A DNA stretch of 64,000 nt from Eopsaltria australis. Lineage: Eukaryota; Chordata; Aves; Passeriformes; Petroicidae. The stretch covers positions 654,239-718,238 of the forward strand of contig JAVTVJ010000789.1 of the NCBI GenBank assembly GCA_034509425.1. Reading direction: 5' to 3'. Positions within the stretch are counted from its first letter, which is position 1. Each line of letters begins with the position of its first letter. This document shows positions 26,255 through 36,589 of this stretch, piece by piece. A model generated the notes under the pieces. The model did not search any database. It was not told where the DNA came from and saw only the letters and a program-made list of their open reading frames with translations. Both the position numbers and the translations under genes were made by a program.

Positions 26255-26335
26255 AGGTGTGGCAGCGGGCCGGCCCCGACCGCGCACGGTCCTGCGTGTG
26301 GCGTTTGGGCTTGCTGCTCTCGCTGGGGCAAGACC
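26255..26335. other. Isolated CpG-dense patch
   Basis: Roughly ten CpG dinucleotides within about 80 bases (core GCGGGCCGGCCCCGACCGCG), while several kilobases on either side are AT-rich with almost none. It is too small for a standard CpG island. It could be an orphan regulatory site, a first exon of a non-coding RNA, or a GC-biased conversion spot. Confidence 0.5.
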
Positions 26336-29300
26336 CCAAAGGGCTGATCCTGGCTGGGGGTGCTGGAAGCTCTGTGGCCCCACTGTGAGGGCATCTGCTC
26401 TGGTTCTGTCCTGACAAAAGGAAGTCAGGCTTTTGTTTGAAGCCAGTTTGTTTCCACATCATCTGGCGCCTCCACTATCTCCAATTGATGTCCCTTTTGT
26501 TAAGAGACAGCAAGGAACACTCTGCTACCTTTGACATCAAATTGATTATCTTTTATTTTCCCCTCATGTAGGATGTTTTCCATAACAGTGTCTAAGGGAT
26601 TTGAAGATTCTGAGTGAATCTAGTCAAGTGGCAATTTGAGCAGTGCCAGCTGGGTCCTGGTAACTTGTTGAGTGCTGCAGTGACTCAGGGATGCTCTGTG
26701 CACTTTTTGGATGTGCAAAAAGTGTGTTCCACATGGTGCCCCCTCCAGAGGAAATCCTCTCTTGGTTGTAGACTCTGTGAACTGAGCTGTGTTTAGATGC
26801 CCTGCAGATTCCAGAGTAGGGTCTTGAAGCAGGCAGCAGTGCTGTAGAAGGGCTTATCGATCAAAAACTCTCTTTGTATGTACTCCAAGTTTAGTTCAAG
26901 CTGCTTGCCTGAGTAAAGGTCAAGATGAAGTACTGAATTTCTGAAATGCTAAAGTTCTGAATATCCCAGAACTTTGCTTTATTCTGCCTGTTTTGTCTGG
27001 ATTTCTGTTAAAAAGTGTGGCTGTCTGTCCTCTTTGATGCATTGATGAACAAAGGTGGATGTGGAATAGCTTGAAGAAAATACTGCTCAGTGCAGTTGCT
27101 AGAACTGCTTGACTTGTCTGGAGAACAGCAGGTTTCCATGCCCTCATTCAGCCTCAAGCATATTTCACTATATTTATTTTTGTTGTTGGCCTCCCCTTTT
27201 GACAGGTGGAGAAGAAAAAGGGCCTGCAAGAAAAGCAGTAAAGAGTAAAAAAAACCGACCTTATTGTTTCAGGATGGCTGGTGCTTTAAGGGGAAACCAG
27301 CCAAGTTTCATCTGTTAAAAATCCTGCTGAGATTGATTGGTGTATGGAGAGGTGATTATAAAAGCCAGCAAGTAGCTTAATTAGGATGGAGAGTTATGAG
27401 AAGTAGCTTGGCTTTTGTGACAAGTACTGGAGCAAATGACTCTTGGCAAGTGGCTGGTGGAATGGAGAAAGCTAAGCTCAGGAGTTAGCAGGATTGCTGC
27501 TTGGCATGCTGCATTTGTATTTAGAAGGAATAAAGCTGAGGACTGCCAAACACATGCCTGAATCTGGTTCGTGTCAGGCCTTATTGTCCTGAGATTACAC
27601 CTTGCACAAATAATATTTACTAATCAGGGACTTGAGAACTCTCTGAACTCGTCTCAGGGATTTTTACTGTGTCAGGCTTTTTAACGAGCCGGGGGAAAAG
27701 CAGCCTCGGCTATTCCAGGCTGCAGGTGAGAGTTTGCTCCTGGCAAGAAGAAATGCCATGTACTGTATCATGAACTTTATCATATTTACTGTCTTAACAG
27801 TGGGTTCAGTGCCATCTAAAACTTCCCTGTGCAACGAAGAGCAAGAGCTCCTGGATGTCTCAAGCAGGTATTGAACAACCATCACGCTCCGAGCTTCCCC
27901 TCGCCTGCTGCAAAATCCCTCCGCAAGAACCTGGTGAGGAGGAGAATGGAGCATTATGTATTCAACAAATTCTGCTGACTGCTGCTAGGCAGTGAGGCTG
28001 GAATGATTGTGCCAAATCTTGATCTTTCACGATAATGGAAGCGGAATTTTCCCCAGAGCAAGCCAGTATCAGAGAGAAAACCCAGGGGACAAGACAGAGC
28101 ATTTGAAAATACAGCCCAGGCATTAAAAAAAAAAAACAAAAAACCAAACAGGCTTTAACTAGTTAAATTACAGAATACACAAATATCCCAGAATTATGTA
28201 AAACCCTGATCCTGCAGTCTTTGGGTGGGGAAAACATTGTTTAACTGACTCTAATACTGCAGAATCATCAATATAGACAAGAAGAAACAACTGGGTCATT
28301 CTGTCTCAGCCACTTGCATATTGCAGAATTACTCGTCTGTTCTTGCTACTATTTCATCCCTGCTAATGTCTTATTTAACCTGCTCAGGGTAGTTGTGATT
28401 TTGCAAATATGCAGAATATATAAAATTTTAACGGCATCATTTAAAAATACATATTTGTGCAGATTTTTCAAAATGACTGGGATCTGAAATGTGTAGGGCA
28501 ACAGAACACGACTCAAAGCTCAATTTAAAGAAAGTACGTTTTGAGCAGGCATCAACAGATAGACTGTAAAGCAAGGCAAAAGCATAGGGGTTTTTTTTAG
28601 ATGTTGAGTGGACTAAATGCAATGTGAATTTATCTGCAAACCATCTGTGATTTCTGGTATTTTTTGGTGCCTTCACAGCTCTAATTTTAAGCAGTTCTGT
28701 AGCCTTTAAATAATGGTACTTTCTTCCCATTCGGTTTTACAGCAGATTCCCCATTTGATCACTGAATGTTTAAAGAAAAGAAGTAACTGAGTTCTCTGCA
28801 GATTGCACACACAGAGAATAAAACAGCAGCCTTTTATTTTTGCAAGTAAAATTTGACATATTTTGGGATAGAATTCCTCATGCATAAAATAACACCATGA
28901 GTTTTGCTGGGTATGGTTTACTTTTTGTATTTTGCTTTACACTTCTCATGTAAATTCGGTGCTGGGATAAGGTGTTAAGTTGACTTCTCCAAGGAACCAA
29001 GTTCCAGAAGCAGCACAAACACAACAGCGGATCTCTTTCAATTTTCTTAAAACTGATAACAGGAGTGCCAGTTTCATCAGGCAAGAGGGAATCGAAGAGT
29101 CATAATCCAGCCAGCCCTTGGTGGTTCTGCAGACAAATCTGGATTCTCTGTGTGTCATGGGGACACTTTATAACCATAAACTGAAAGAAAACCCTCTGGA
29201 TTACCGAATAGCCACCTGAAAATTGTAGTTCCTACAGTTACAGGGACCCCCTAAGGCGACAGAGAGGCCTCCAGGTCTGTTTTACATCCACCATGATGTG

Positions 29301-30507
29301 GGAGAAGATCCTTTTGAATGTGAGCCTGGTCGCCCGAGAGCATGAAACAATAGGAAGCCAACTCTATTCATCCCACAGGAAATCTGATGATAACGACATC
29401 ATTGTCAGCTCAGTTCATTATTTCACTGTTTCTTCTGGCAGGAGTGTTCAGATAAGATTTTTGCTCACTATTGTTGGATATAGTGGGGGATTCTGATTCA
29501 GGGAACAATAGGAAAGAAATAGCACTGAAGAGCAAGTCTCCTCCACATCTGAAAATGCCTTGCCATTCCAGCCTGCTCTAAAGGGAGGCAGGACTCATTC
29601 CCTTCTCTTGGCAGAAGCCTCAAACACGAGTCGATAACCCCTCAGCTTCTCTTCTGTTTCAATAATGCATCGTGTAGTAAACTCTGTGGCTAACTGAAGG
29701 CTGAAAACCTGAAAGAAATTAATAGGAATGTAAAAATAGCAAGAACATCTTGCCAATTGCATTATTGAGCATCACAATTATTTCAACAACAACAACAAGA
29801 ACAAAATCAGTTTATTATATTTATCTGAAGTGCTGTCAAGAATGTAGCAATGAAATATAAAGAAATGAAGAGGTTCTGGTGATGAATATCAGTCCAGCTT
29901 GCCATAGAATAAATATCAGCATTTATCTCTGTCAGAGGAAGATAAAGATAATTTCTTATGTTATAAGTTATTTCAAATATTGAGCCCTGGTCGGACGTTT
30001 TGTGAGAGATTATCTGCACTTGCTTTGAAACCCAATAGTGGCCATTAATTGTCTCTCCTGACAACAAAATTAATTTCTCTTAAATGAGAATGCATTTCTA
30101 ATGGGACACTTTCTTCCCTAACAAATTGTTTACAGTACCTTTGCAAGGATTCTGAAGTCATCCCTTTGCTTTGATGTTGCTGATTAATTACAGCCCACGT
30201 GGTTCTTAGTAGCTGCAATTTGAGTAACATACTTTGCTGTGAAATGTTCATCTTAATTACACACTCCCCCAGCCAAGCTTCTGTTGGAGAAGGGAACTGA
30301 ACTTCTCTTGCTGCATGTGATGCCAGGCTGGATTGTTACTTTTCCCCCCCACCCTTCCCTACAAGTGAGTTCAGAGCTTATGTACATTCTGAGACTGACA
30401 GCACCCAAAATGAAATTCTCTTTTTAGCCACAGAACAGATCCAGAACTGGCAGCTCTGAGCAGCTTTCTCTCTCCCATCTCAGCGTGTCTCTGCTCAGAG
30501 CAGCAGT

Positions 30508-30554
30508 GATGGGGAGAACTGGGCTGTGCAGCTGGGATGGGGAGAACTGGGCTG
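30508..30554. repeat. 28-bp-period partial tandem duplication
   Basis: The 19-mer GATGGGGAGAACTGGGCTG occurs identically at 30508-30526 and 30536-30554, a spacing of 28 bases. This is a recent local duplication with no evident function. Confidence 0.9.
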
Positions 30555-32728
30555 GCTGAAGCATGACCGTGTTAGCACAGGGGTCTGCCACAGCTAATTA
30601 GCCCGGCTGAGACACAGGGTTAATTAGTGTGGGCAGGGTGCTGCACTAAGGGAACAGGGCTGCTGTTTGCACCTCTCCCCATGACACCGAGTTGTGCCAT
30701 ATGGATATACACCTATGCCTTAAATGGGATTTTTTTTGGTGGGAGATGACCAGGTCCTTTAACTTCTGGTGAAGAGCATAAAAGACACCAGTTCTGATCC
30801 TTGCTTGGGTGTGGAAACCTGCCCATATTGAGGCACCCAGATAATTTTGCAGGACAAACACTCAACAGCTGTCAGATAATAGATTTTGGGATGTTCCGAG
30901 CATCAGCTGGATCCTTGCTTTTATGTTTTATTAACGATTTCAAGGCAAGAAGATTTTTATTGGTACCTTGGAGATATCCTGGTTCCACATATTTTCTCTC
31001 CATAATGCCCCCTTACAATGCACCTATAATGAAGATGAAGTGAACATACTGCCTTGGCTTGGGCAAGCTGCCAGTTAAGGAATTCTGCTTAAAAGAAACG
31101 AGCAACATAGGCACGGCAATGCCCTACAAATGAGCACACCAAACGATGCAGCCTTTTCCTTCTAGATGTGGCAAACCAGGAGGAGGAATAACAAGAGGAA
31201 AAGGAGCTCCTGCTCTCTTCTCCAGCCATTATCTGTAGGTGTTGAAGCAATGCCTGCCTTAACTCCCCACGGAGCCAGTGGAGCTCTGAGTGCTCTGAAT
31301 TGCCTGTTGTCTGTTCAGGAGGACTTGGCTCCTCATTTATGCAAGAAAAAGCAGATCCCTGGAGCAAAAAATTGTGAATGCCCTCCTTTGAGTTTCTGAG
31401 GCAAAGCTATGCGGTGCACTTTGTTCTATAGGGGCAAGTTCCAAATGGTTCCTTATATATTTATGGGTTTGTTTTTAGGCCACTGTTTTGTCGTTTGTTT
31501 AAAAATAGTAAAATGACTGTCAAACCTTTTTTACTGTTCCAGGTAGGATTTAAAATCAGAACTCCTTGCATTTGGGCACCACAATGACAGGGCTCTTGGA
31601 GATAATTAAAATAAGTGCAATATTGACATCTAAACATAGTTGTTTAAAATATTCAATATTAAGTGGAAAAGAATCATCCATTTCCAAGTGATAAAACATC
31701 AAATAAGTGACAGACATCTGCAATTTGCACTCAGAGACTGAAGTTTGTAGTGGGAGGAAAAAAAAAATGTCATGCAGGAATGATCTCTCAGCCTACCAGT
31801 ATTCCCTTATAACACAATCCCTTCTTGACCAATCTATTTTAGTCCAAAGAAAGGTATTTTATGTTTAAAATAACTAGTAATATAGGTCCATAAACACTTC
31901 AGGTTGCCAGTCTGGCTGAGCTGTCCTGTCCTTCCTGCCTCTGGCTGCTTTTCTTTGATTCAGTATTTTTTAACACAAAGAACTATTCCTATCTCATTCC
32001 TATTTGCCTTTATTAAGTGTGCTCAGTCCATTGCTGATCTGTGAAGCACATTGCTGTGTATTTCACTGGCTGTGTAGGCTGAACTCTATTGCTTCAGCCT
32101 ATTTTGCTTTACCCCAGTGCTCAGATTGAACAGCATCCCAAAGCTCAGGAGAAGAGGAACCGCAGCCCTTTCATTTTCTCATTCTTCATGCTAAGTAATA
32201 GGGTTTCACTTTCCAATCCCTCACATGGTGTTGTGAGGACATTTAATTGATTGGATACAATTTTCAGAATCCATCACTTGACAGACAGGGAAGTGTCACT
32301 GAGTGGAGGGCGAAGCTCCGCTTCACTTGGCCACTGACACCTCGGCTGTTCCTTGTCGTATTCATTTCCATTTTACATAGCAAAAAATAAAAATCACCCA
32401 TGGCTAAAGGATCTGTGTGGATTTTGCTTACTGAATTTAATTATTACCTTTATGAAAGGGGTTGTTATTTACTTTAGAAGCAGAGAAAACAAAAGACCCA
32501 TCCCTGTGCTGCAGTTTACTGTGTGGAGCAACTATTGGCCTGTGCAGTGCTTCGTTTACTTTAGCTCTATTTATTTTAGCTGCACTCTGAGGGTGAAAAG
32601 AGCTGGCAGTGGCATAGGAAACATAAGCAGCTCCTACAGAATCAAACCAGTACTGTTTAGTGCTGTGAAAGCACTACTTTTGGTAATGAGGGCCTTGTTT
32701 CAGCAGTAATCACAACTGAAATACAGAA

Positions 32729-32823
32729 ACACAGAATCACGGGATGGTTTGGGTTGGAAGGGGCTGTAGAAGTAATTTTATTTCACTCCCTGCCATGAGC
32801 AGGGACACCTTCCACTGCTCCAG
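32729..32823 (-). mobile_element. Short CR1 3' end fragment
   Basis: ACACAGAATCACGGGATGG, then GGTTTGGGTTGGAAGGGGC, then CTGCCATGAGCAGGGACACC and TTCCACTGCTCCAGG form the reverse complement of the CR1 3' terminus. It is a 95-bp truncated copy and the first of three retroposon pieces just upstream of MED27. Confidence 0.85.
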
Positions 32824-33054
32824 GTGAGTCCATCACTAAGACATGAACTTAACACGGGAGCTGCACATCTCCAGTCTCCCCAGGAGCACCAGGGTGATGG
32901 AAATGCTCTTGCCTGCATCAAGCTCGGTCCAGTTATTGCAGCTGGACTGGGTCCCTTCCTTCCCATTCCAAATGGTTTTATTTCTGATTCTGTGCCTGGG
33001 AAACACCCTACAGAACCACAGAACACCCAAGGGAGGGAATAAACCCTACAAATA

Positions 33055-33394
33055 CCTCACTGTGCTCTGCAGCTTCCACAAGAGGGGAAATGGAGGAGCG
33101 AGCACTGATCGCTTCTCTCTGGTGACCAGCGACAGGACCTGAAGGAAAGATACGGAGCTGTGTCAGGGGAGGTTTAGATTGGATTTAGGGAAAGATTCTT
33201 CCCCCTGAAGGTGGCGGGGCAATGACTCCTCAGGGAATGGGCAGGGCCCCAAGGCCCCAGGTGTTTGGACGAAGGGGGACATGGTGGGATTGTTGGGGTG
33301 TCTGTGCGAGGCCAAGAACTGGACTTGATGATCCTTGGGTCCCTTCCAACCCAGGATATTCTGTGATTCCGTGATCCTCTAATTTTGTGATTCC
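33055..33394 (+). mobile_element. CR1 LINE fragment, plus orientation
   Basis: About 340 bp of CR1 3' region. Landmarks in order are CTCTCTGGTGACCAGCGACA, GGAGCTGTGTCAGGGGAGG, AAGATTCTTCCCCCTGAAGG, CTGGACTTGATGATCCTTGG and CCCTTCCAACCCAGGATATT. It ends in imperfect CTGTGATTC-type terminal repeats. The left limit is uncertain. It belongs to a different CR1 lineage from the copy at 19.1-19.4 kb, judged by the differing 3'UTR. Confidence 0.88.
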
Positions 33395-33477
33395 AGGTAT
33401 CTGGATCTGGCGCTGGGAGATGTGGTTCAGGGGTTACAGTGGTAGTGCTGGGTGGATGGTTAGAATTGATGATTTAG

Positions 33478-33612
33478 AGATTCATAGAATACTCCAAGCT
33501 GAAAGGGACACACAAGGATCATCAAATCCAACTCTCAAGTAAATGGCCCACCCATGAATCCACAACCTTGGCGTTATTAGCACCACACTCTATCCAACTG
33601 AGCTAACCCCAT
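33478..33612 (-). mobile_element. tRNA-Ile-derived SINE with CR1-like tail (TguSINE1 type)
   Basis: Read on the minus strand, the head (33612 to about 33544) is recognisably tRNA-Ile(AAU). The A box TAGCTCAGTTGG lies at 33605-33594. The anticodon arm is GTGCTAATAACGCC, with the AAT anticodon in an unchanged loop. The B-box region has decayed to GGATTCATG. The tail (about 33543-33478) reads GATTTGATGATCCTTG, then CAGCTTGGAGTATTCTATGA, a CR1-type 3' end that would let CR1 machinery copy it. This is the structure of TguSINE1, a SINE known from passerine birds. It is not a functional tRNA gene, because the acceptor stem and B box no longer fit. Confidence 0.88.
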
Positions 33613-33740
33613 GATTTCACAGGTCTCTTCCCACCCTGCCGACTCCGTGATTGTTAACATAAGTAGCCCAAGAAAAGAAGATAAAATTCTCTAAAAAATC
33701 GCTTCGTGGCCATCACCATCCGGCCCCCACACAGGCCCGG

Positions 33741-33759
33741 ACTACATTTCCCAGCGCGC
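33741..33759 (+). promoter_or_regulatory. MED27: ZNF143/THAP11-type promoter site
   Basis: ACTACATTTCCCAGCGCGC fits the long vertebrate promoter motif ACTAYRnnnCCCR, bound by ZNF143 and THAP11 (Ronin). It lies 31 bases before the MED27 start codon, the usual place for this motif. Binding itself is inferred. Confidence 0.8.
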
Positions 33760-33785
33760 ACCGCGGCGGGCCCGGCGGCGCCGGC

Positions 33786-33797
33786 CAAGATGGCGGA
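33786..33797 (+). promoter_or_regulatory. MED27: YY1-type site over the start codon
   Basis: CCAAGATGGCGG matches the YY1 core AAnATGGCG and overlaps the initiator ATG, an arrangement common to many housekeeping genes. It also gives a strong translation context, A at -3 and G at +4. Occupancy is inferred. Confidence 0.7.
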
Positions 33798-33995
33798 CGG
33801 GGCGCTGAGCCCCGGCGTGAACCTGGAGGCGTTCTCGCAGGCCATCGCCGCCATCCAGGCGCTGCGCTCCAGCGTCACCCGCGTCTTCGACTGCCTCAAG
33901 GATGGGATGCGCAACAAGGAGACCCTGGAGGGCCGCGAGAAGGGCTTCGTGGCCGCCTTCCAGGAGAGCCTGCACTCCGTCAGCCGCGACCTGGG
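33790..33995 (+). CDS. MED27: Mediator complex subunit 27, coding exon 1
   Basis: Encodes residues 1-68 and two bases of codon 69 of MED27 (CRSP34), a nuclear subunit of the Mediator complex that links activators to RNA polymerase II. The frame reads MADGALSPGVNLEAFSQAIA and continues through RSSVTRVFDCLKDGMRNKET to FQESLHSVSRDL. It matches vertebrate MED27 closely from NLEAF onwards; the first ten residues differ and are one residue longer than in human. An in-frame ATG at 33706 is rejected: it lies upstream of the promoter motifs and would add residues the family lacks. The exon ends at donor GTGAGC (33996). Joining to exon 2 keeps the frame and gives Gly69 where human has Asn. Confidence 0.95.
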
Positions 33996-34615
33996 GTGAG
34001 CAGCGGCCCCGGCGGGGCCTCCCCCGGTGGGCAGGGAGGGGGTCCCGGGATGTCCTGGCTCCTCTCAGGGCCCGTTTGCGCTCCAGCGGGAAGTTTTAGA
34101 CAAATAAACGCGAAAATGCTCCGTTTTATTCCCCCCAGCACCGTGCGCGTTGCCCCTTCGTGGTGTTCTGCTCCAGAGTCTCCAAAGGGTTGAACGTGCT
34201 CATAATTTTTACCTGGTTTTTGTTCTCGTTTTGTTTTCACGAAGGGTCTGTCGGTGGGATTGCACTGACAAGGTGAAGGTGTTTGGCTGGAGGGAGGTGT
34301 TGCTCTGTGTTTTGAAGTTTTTTGTTAAAAATTTAAACACTTCCTAGGTGCACACTATTCAGTAGCATCTAAGGGGTTCAAGAACGATCGTTTTATTACC
34401 AAAACTTGTCAGGCTGGAAAGTTATCCCAGGTAAGTGTAGTTGTTTAGTACCAGCAGGTGTGTTTTGTGCAAGTAGAGACAAACTGCTGAGGCTGAAGAC
34501 ATGGAGGAGAGTTATGGGCAGAAGAGAGAGGCTGGTGCCCAGTTTCATTCGGCAATTTTGTGTATTTAAATCAAAAACCCCTACGCAGACACAAGAACTG
34601 AGTACTCAGTGTACA

Positions 34616-34717
34616 CTTGGGGACGTGGTTTAGTGGCAGACTTGGCATTGTGAGGTTTATGGTTGGACTTAATGATGATAAAGGTGTTTTCCAACCCAAG
34701 TGGCTCAGTGATGATCC
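34616..34717 (+). mobile_element. CR1 3' end fragment in MED27 intron 1
   Basis: GTGGTTTAGTGGCAGACTTG, then GGTTGGACTTAATGATGATA, then AAGGTGTTTTCCAACCCAAG and TGGCTCAGTGATGATCC form a CR1 3' terminus in plus orientation. The TTTAGTGG...CTTGGC wording marks a different CR1 subfamily from its neighbours. Confidence 0.8.
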
Positions 34718-35123
34718 CCCTTTGGCCTCCTGGGTTTGGCCATCAGCACTGTCCAAGGAGGTGTCCCCAGGTACATAACCACCCTTTCCCAGGACATCTT
34801 CTGGTTCAGGGTCTTGTGTACAAGAATTTGTTTCTTATTTATTAAAAGGCCTTGCTGATTTTTAGCCGTGATCGTGGTATTATAATTTGTTATCCAGTTC
34901 TCTTCTATTGGGAAAGGTGGATAACCCTTCTCATGAATGATGCTCTAGGGGTAGGTGTTGTATCCTTTTGGGTTTTAGGTTTCAAGCTGAGGAGGCCTCA
35001 CTGTTCCCTTGGTGGAAGCTGAGCTGTTCCATGGGTTATCCTTCTTGCCTTGCTCACTGGCCTTTTAAGGAGTTATCAGCCATAACCCCAAAATCTTGTT
35101 CCCAAACAAAAATAGAGAACAAC

Positions 35124-35180
35124 TCAGGAGTTGGACGTGGATCCTTGTGGGTCCTTTCCAACTCAGGGTGTTCCATGAAC
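35124..35180 (+). mobile_element. CR1-type tail remnant in MED27 intron 1
   Basis: CAGGAGTTGGACGTGGATCC, then TTGTGGGTCCTTTCCAACTC, then AGGGTGTTCCATGAAC resemble the last 55 or so bases of a CR1 or of a CR1-tailed SINE. The upstream part is not recognisable, so which of the two cannot be decided. Confidence 0.65.
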
Positions 35181-36444
35181 TGGCCTATTCAAGCAGCAAG
35201 GGAATGCTCCAAGGTGTGCTGAAGTTAATGCTACCAGTGGAATTTTATGTAGTGAAAGTATTGACTGGTATCTCTGTTCAGCAAATCCTCAGTTATTATG
35301 CCTAGTCACACTTGTTTTATTGTGTTCTTTTGTCAAGGAGTATTAAACAGATTTCTGAGTGTTCACAGCACCAGGGGCTTGGAAAAAATGTAGGCCATGG
35401 AAACTTGAAGGAATGATGATTAATAAAGGAGAATTTTTGTGGTAGTGAAGTGGGGATGTCTTTTTAACTGTCAGTTCCCTGATTGTTGGGAGTTTATTTT
35501 TGTAACCTTTCTTAAATGTAAATTGAGATATTTGAGGGTTTTCTTTACAGATATTTTCATAAGCTGGCTTTTGAAAAGTCTGAGTGCTGCATTTAATTTA
35601 GTGGAAGTTCAGACTTGGGTGTAACACTGTACAGTCAGAAGGGAAAGCACTTGGTTAGTCATGTCACTTGAAAAACTGCTTTTTATATCTGTCAAAGTGG
35701 CCAGTCCTTCTTCTACAGTTGATTAATGCAAGTTTGAAAAATTGCTTAACTTTTGTTATGATTAAATGTTGTGTTTGACAAATGAGATGTGAAGCAATGA
35801 TAGATCATTTCACAGTGAGGGATTTTTCCATGGGAAAATGGTGCTTATTATGCTTCAGCTGAGTATTTTACACTACAAATACACAAATTGCTCATGGAAA
35901 TCAGAAGATCCTTCCTTGTCCTGAGAACTTGGAAGGCAGATACTTGATTAGAGTAATCACAGTCTTTGCAGGATTGTCTCTAGGCTTGGTACTGATGGCA
36001 GTTATGTGTATTTATATGAGGACAGTGTTAATTTGGAGTTCTCTAATGAACTGATGAGGCACCTGCTTGCTTGATGGTTAAAAAATTACTTCTCGTATTG
36101 CAGACAATGCTGAAGTCAGAATTTTGTGGTTTCTGAGGGGCTGCTTTGCTCAGAAGGTGCCCTGGGTTGTGAACAGGACCTGCCAAAGGCTGACTCTTTC
36201 CACGTTGTTTTCAAAGACTTGTGACTTGTACTTTCTCTCCAAAGAAAAACCAAGCTTAACAACCAACAGACTGCTTCAGATTGTTTGGGTAATAAGAGGA
36301 ATTATGTTTCAAATCAAATTTGGGACGTATTTAAAACTCATTTAGTTACTAAAATAGAGTTGGTGCACGCTGCTGTCCCTGGAGGGTGGCACGTCTGCGA
36401 TTCCCACATCTGACTCTCAGAAATGCCCTTGTGCTTCCTTCCAG

Positions 36445-36589
36445 GGAGCTGGAACGTCTGAGCAACCTCGTTGGGAAACCCTCAGAGAACCACCCCCTGC
36501 ACAACAGTGGGCTCCTGAGCCTCGACCCTGTGCAGGACAAAACCCCCCTGTACAGCCAGCTTCTCCAGGCCTACAAATGGTCAAACAAG
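36445..36589 (+). CDS. MED27: Mediator complex subunit 27, coding exon 2
   Basis: Encodes the last base of codon 69 and residues 70-117. The frame reads ELERLSNLVGKPSENHPLHN, continues SGLLSLDPVQDKTPLYSQLL and ends QAYKWSNK. As far as I can recall the human protein, it is identical over this stretch. The exon is 145 nt. Exons 1 and 2 together are 351 nt, exactly 117 codons, so the next junction is in phase 0. The donor is GTAACA (36590), weaker than consensus. The following exon should start LQYHAGLASG in the family, and I do not find it in the remaining 27.4 kb. Confidence 0.96.

Larger units (their letters stand above)
19436..32728. other. Intergenic region, no gene seen
   Basis: About 13.3 kb of unique DNA with no recognisable exon, RNA gene or well preserved transposon. 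Noted inside: a CpG-dense patch at about 26255-26335 and a 28-bp-period duplication at 30508-30554. Open frames such as 25969-26394 (minus, 141 codons) have no known domain. Given how AT-rich the rest is, some of this may be conserved regulatory DNA for either flanking gene, but nothing in the single sequence proves it. Confidence 0.6.
33690..34130 (+). promoter_or_regulatory. MED27: MED27 promoter CpG island
   Basis: CpG-dense DNA covering the MED27 upstream region, coding exon 1 and the first bases of intron 1. No TATA box is apparent, which fits a housekeeping gene with dispersed initiation. The SINE ends about 80 bases before the island, so the proximal promoter is short. Confidence 0.8.
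33996..36444 (+). other. MED27: MED27 intron 1
   Basis: A 2449-bp intron bounded by GTGAGC and a pyrimidine-rich acceptor, TGTGCTTCCTTCCAG, ending at 36444. It contains two CR1 remnants and no recognisable exon. Confidence 0.9.

Noticed and set aside
25969..26394. 141-codon open frame on the minus strand
   Set aside because: Its N-terminal half simply crosses the CpG-dense patch, where stops are rare. The translated sequence shows no known domain and no splice or promoter context.
33013..33054. Possible extra CR1 terminus (CAGAACCACAGAACACCC)
   Set aside because: It resembles a minus-strand CR1 end for only about 18 bases and has no matching body. It may belong to the adjoining plus-strand CR1 or be chance.
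33544..33612. A genuine tRNA-Ile gene on the minus strand
   Set aside because: The anticodon arm is right, but the B box is degraded, the acceptor stem does not pair and a CR1-like tail follows directly. It is the head of a SINE.
33654..33917. Minus-strand open frame over MED27 exon 1
   Set aside because: It is the antisense shadow of the real MED27 coding exon in a CpG island.
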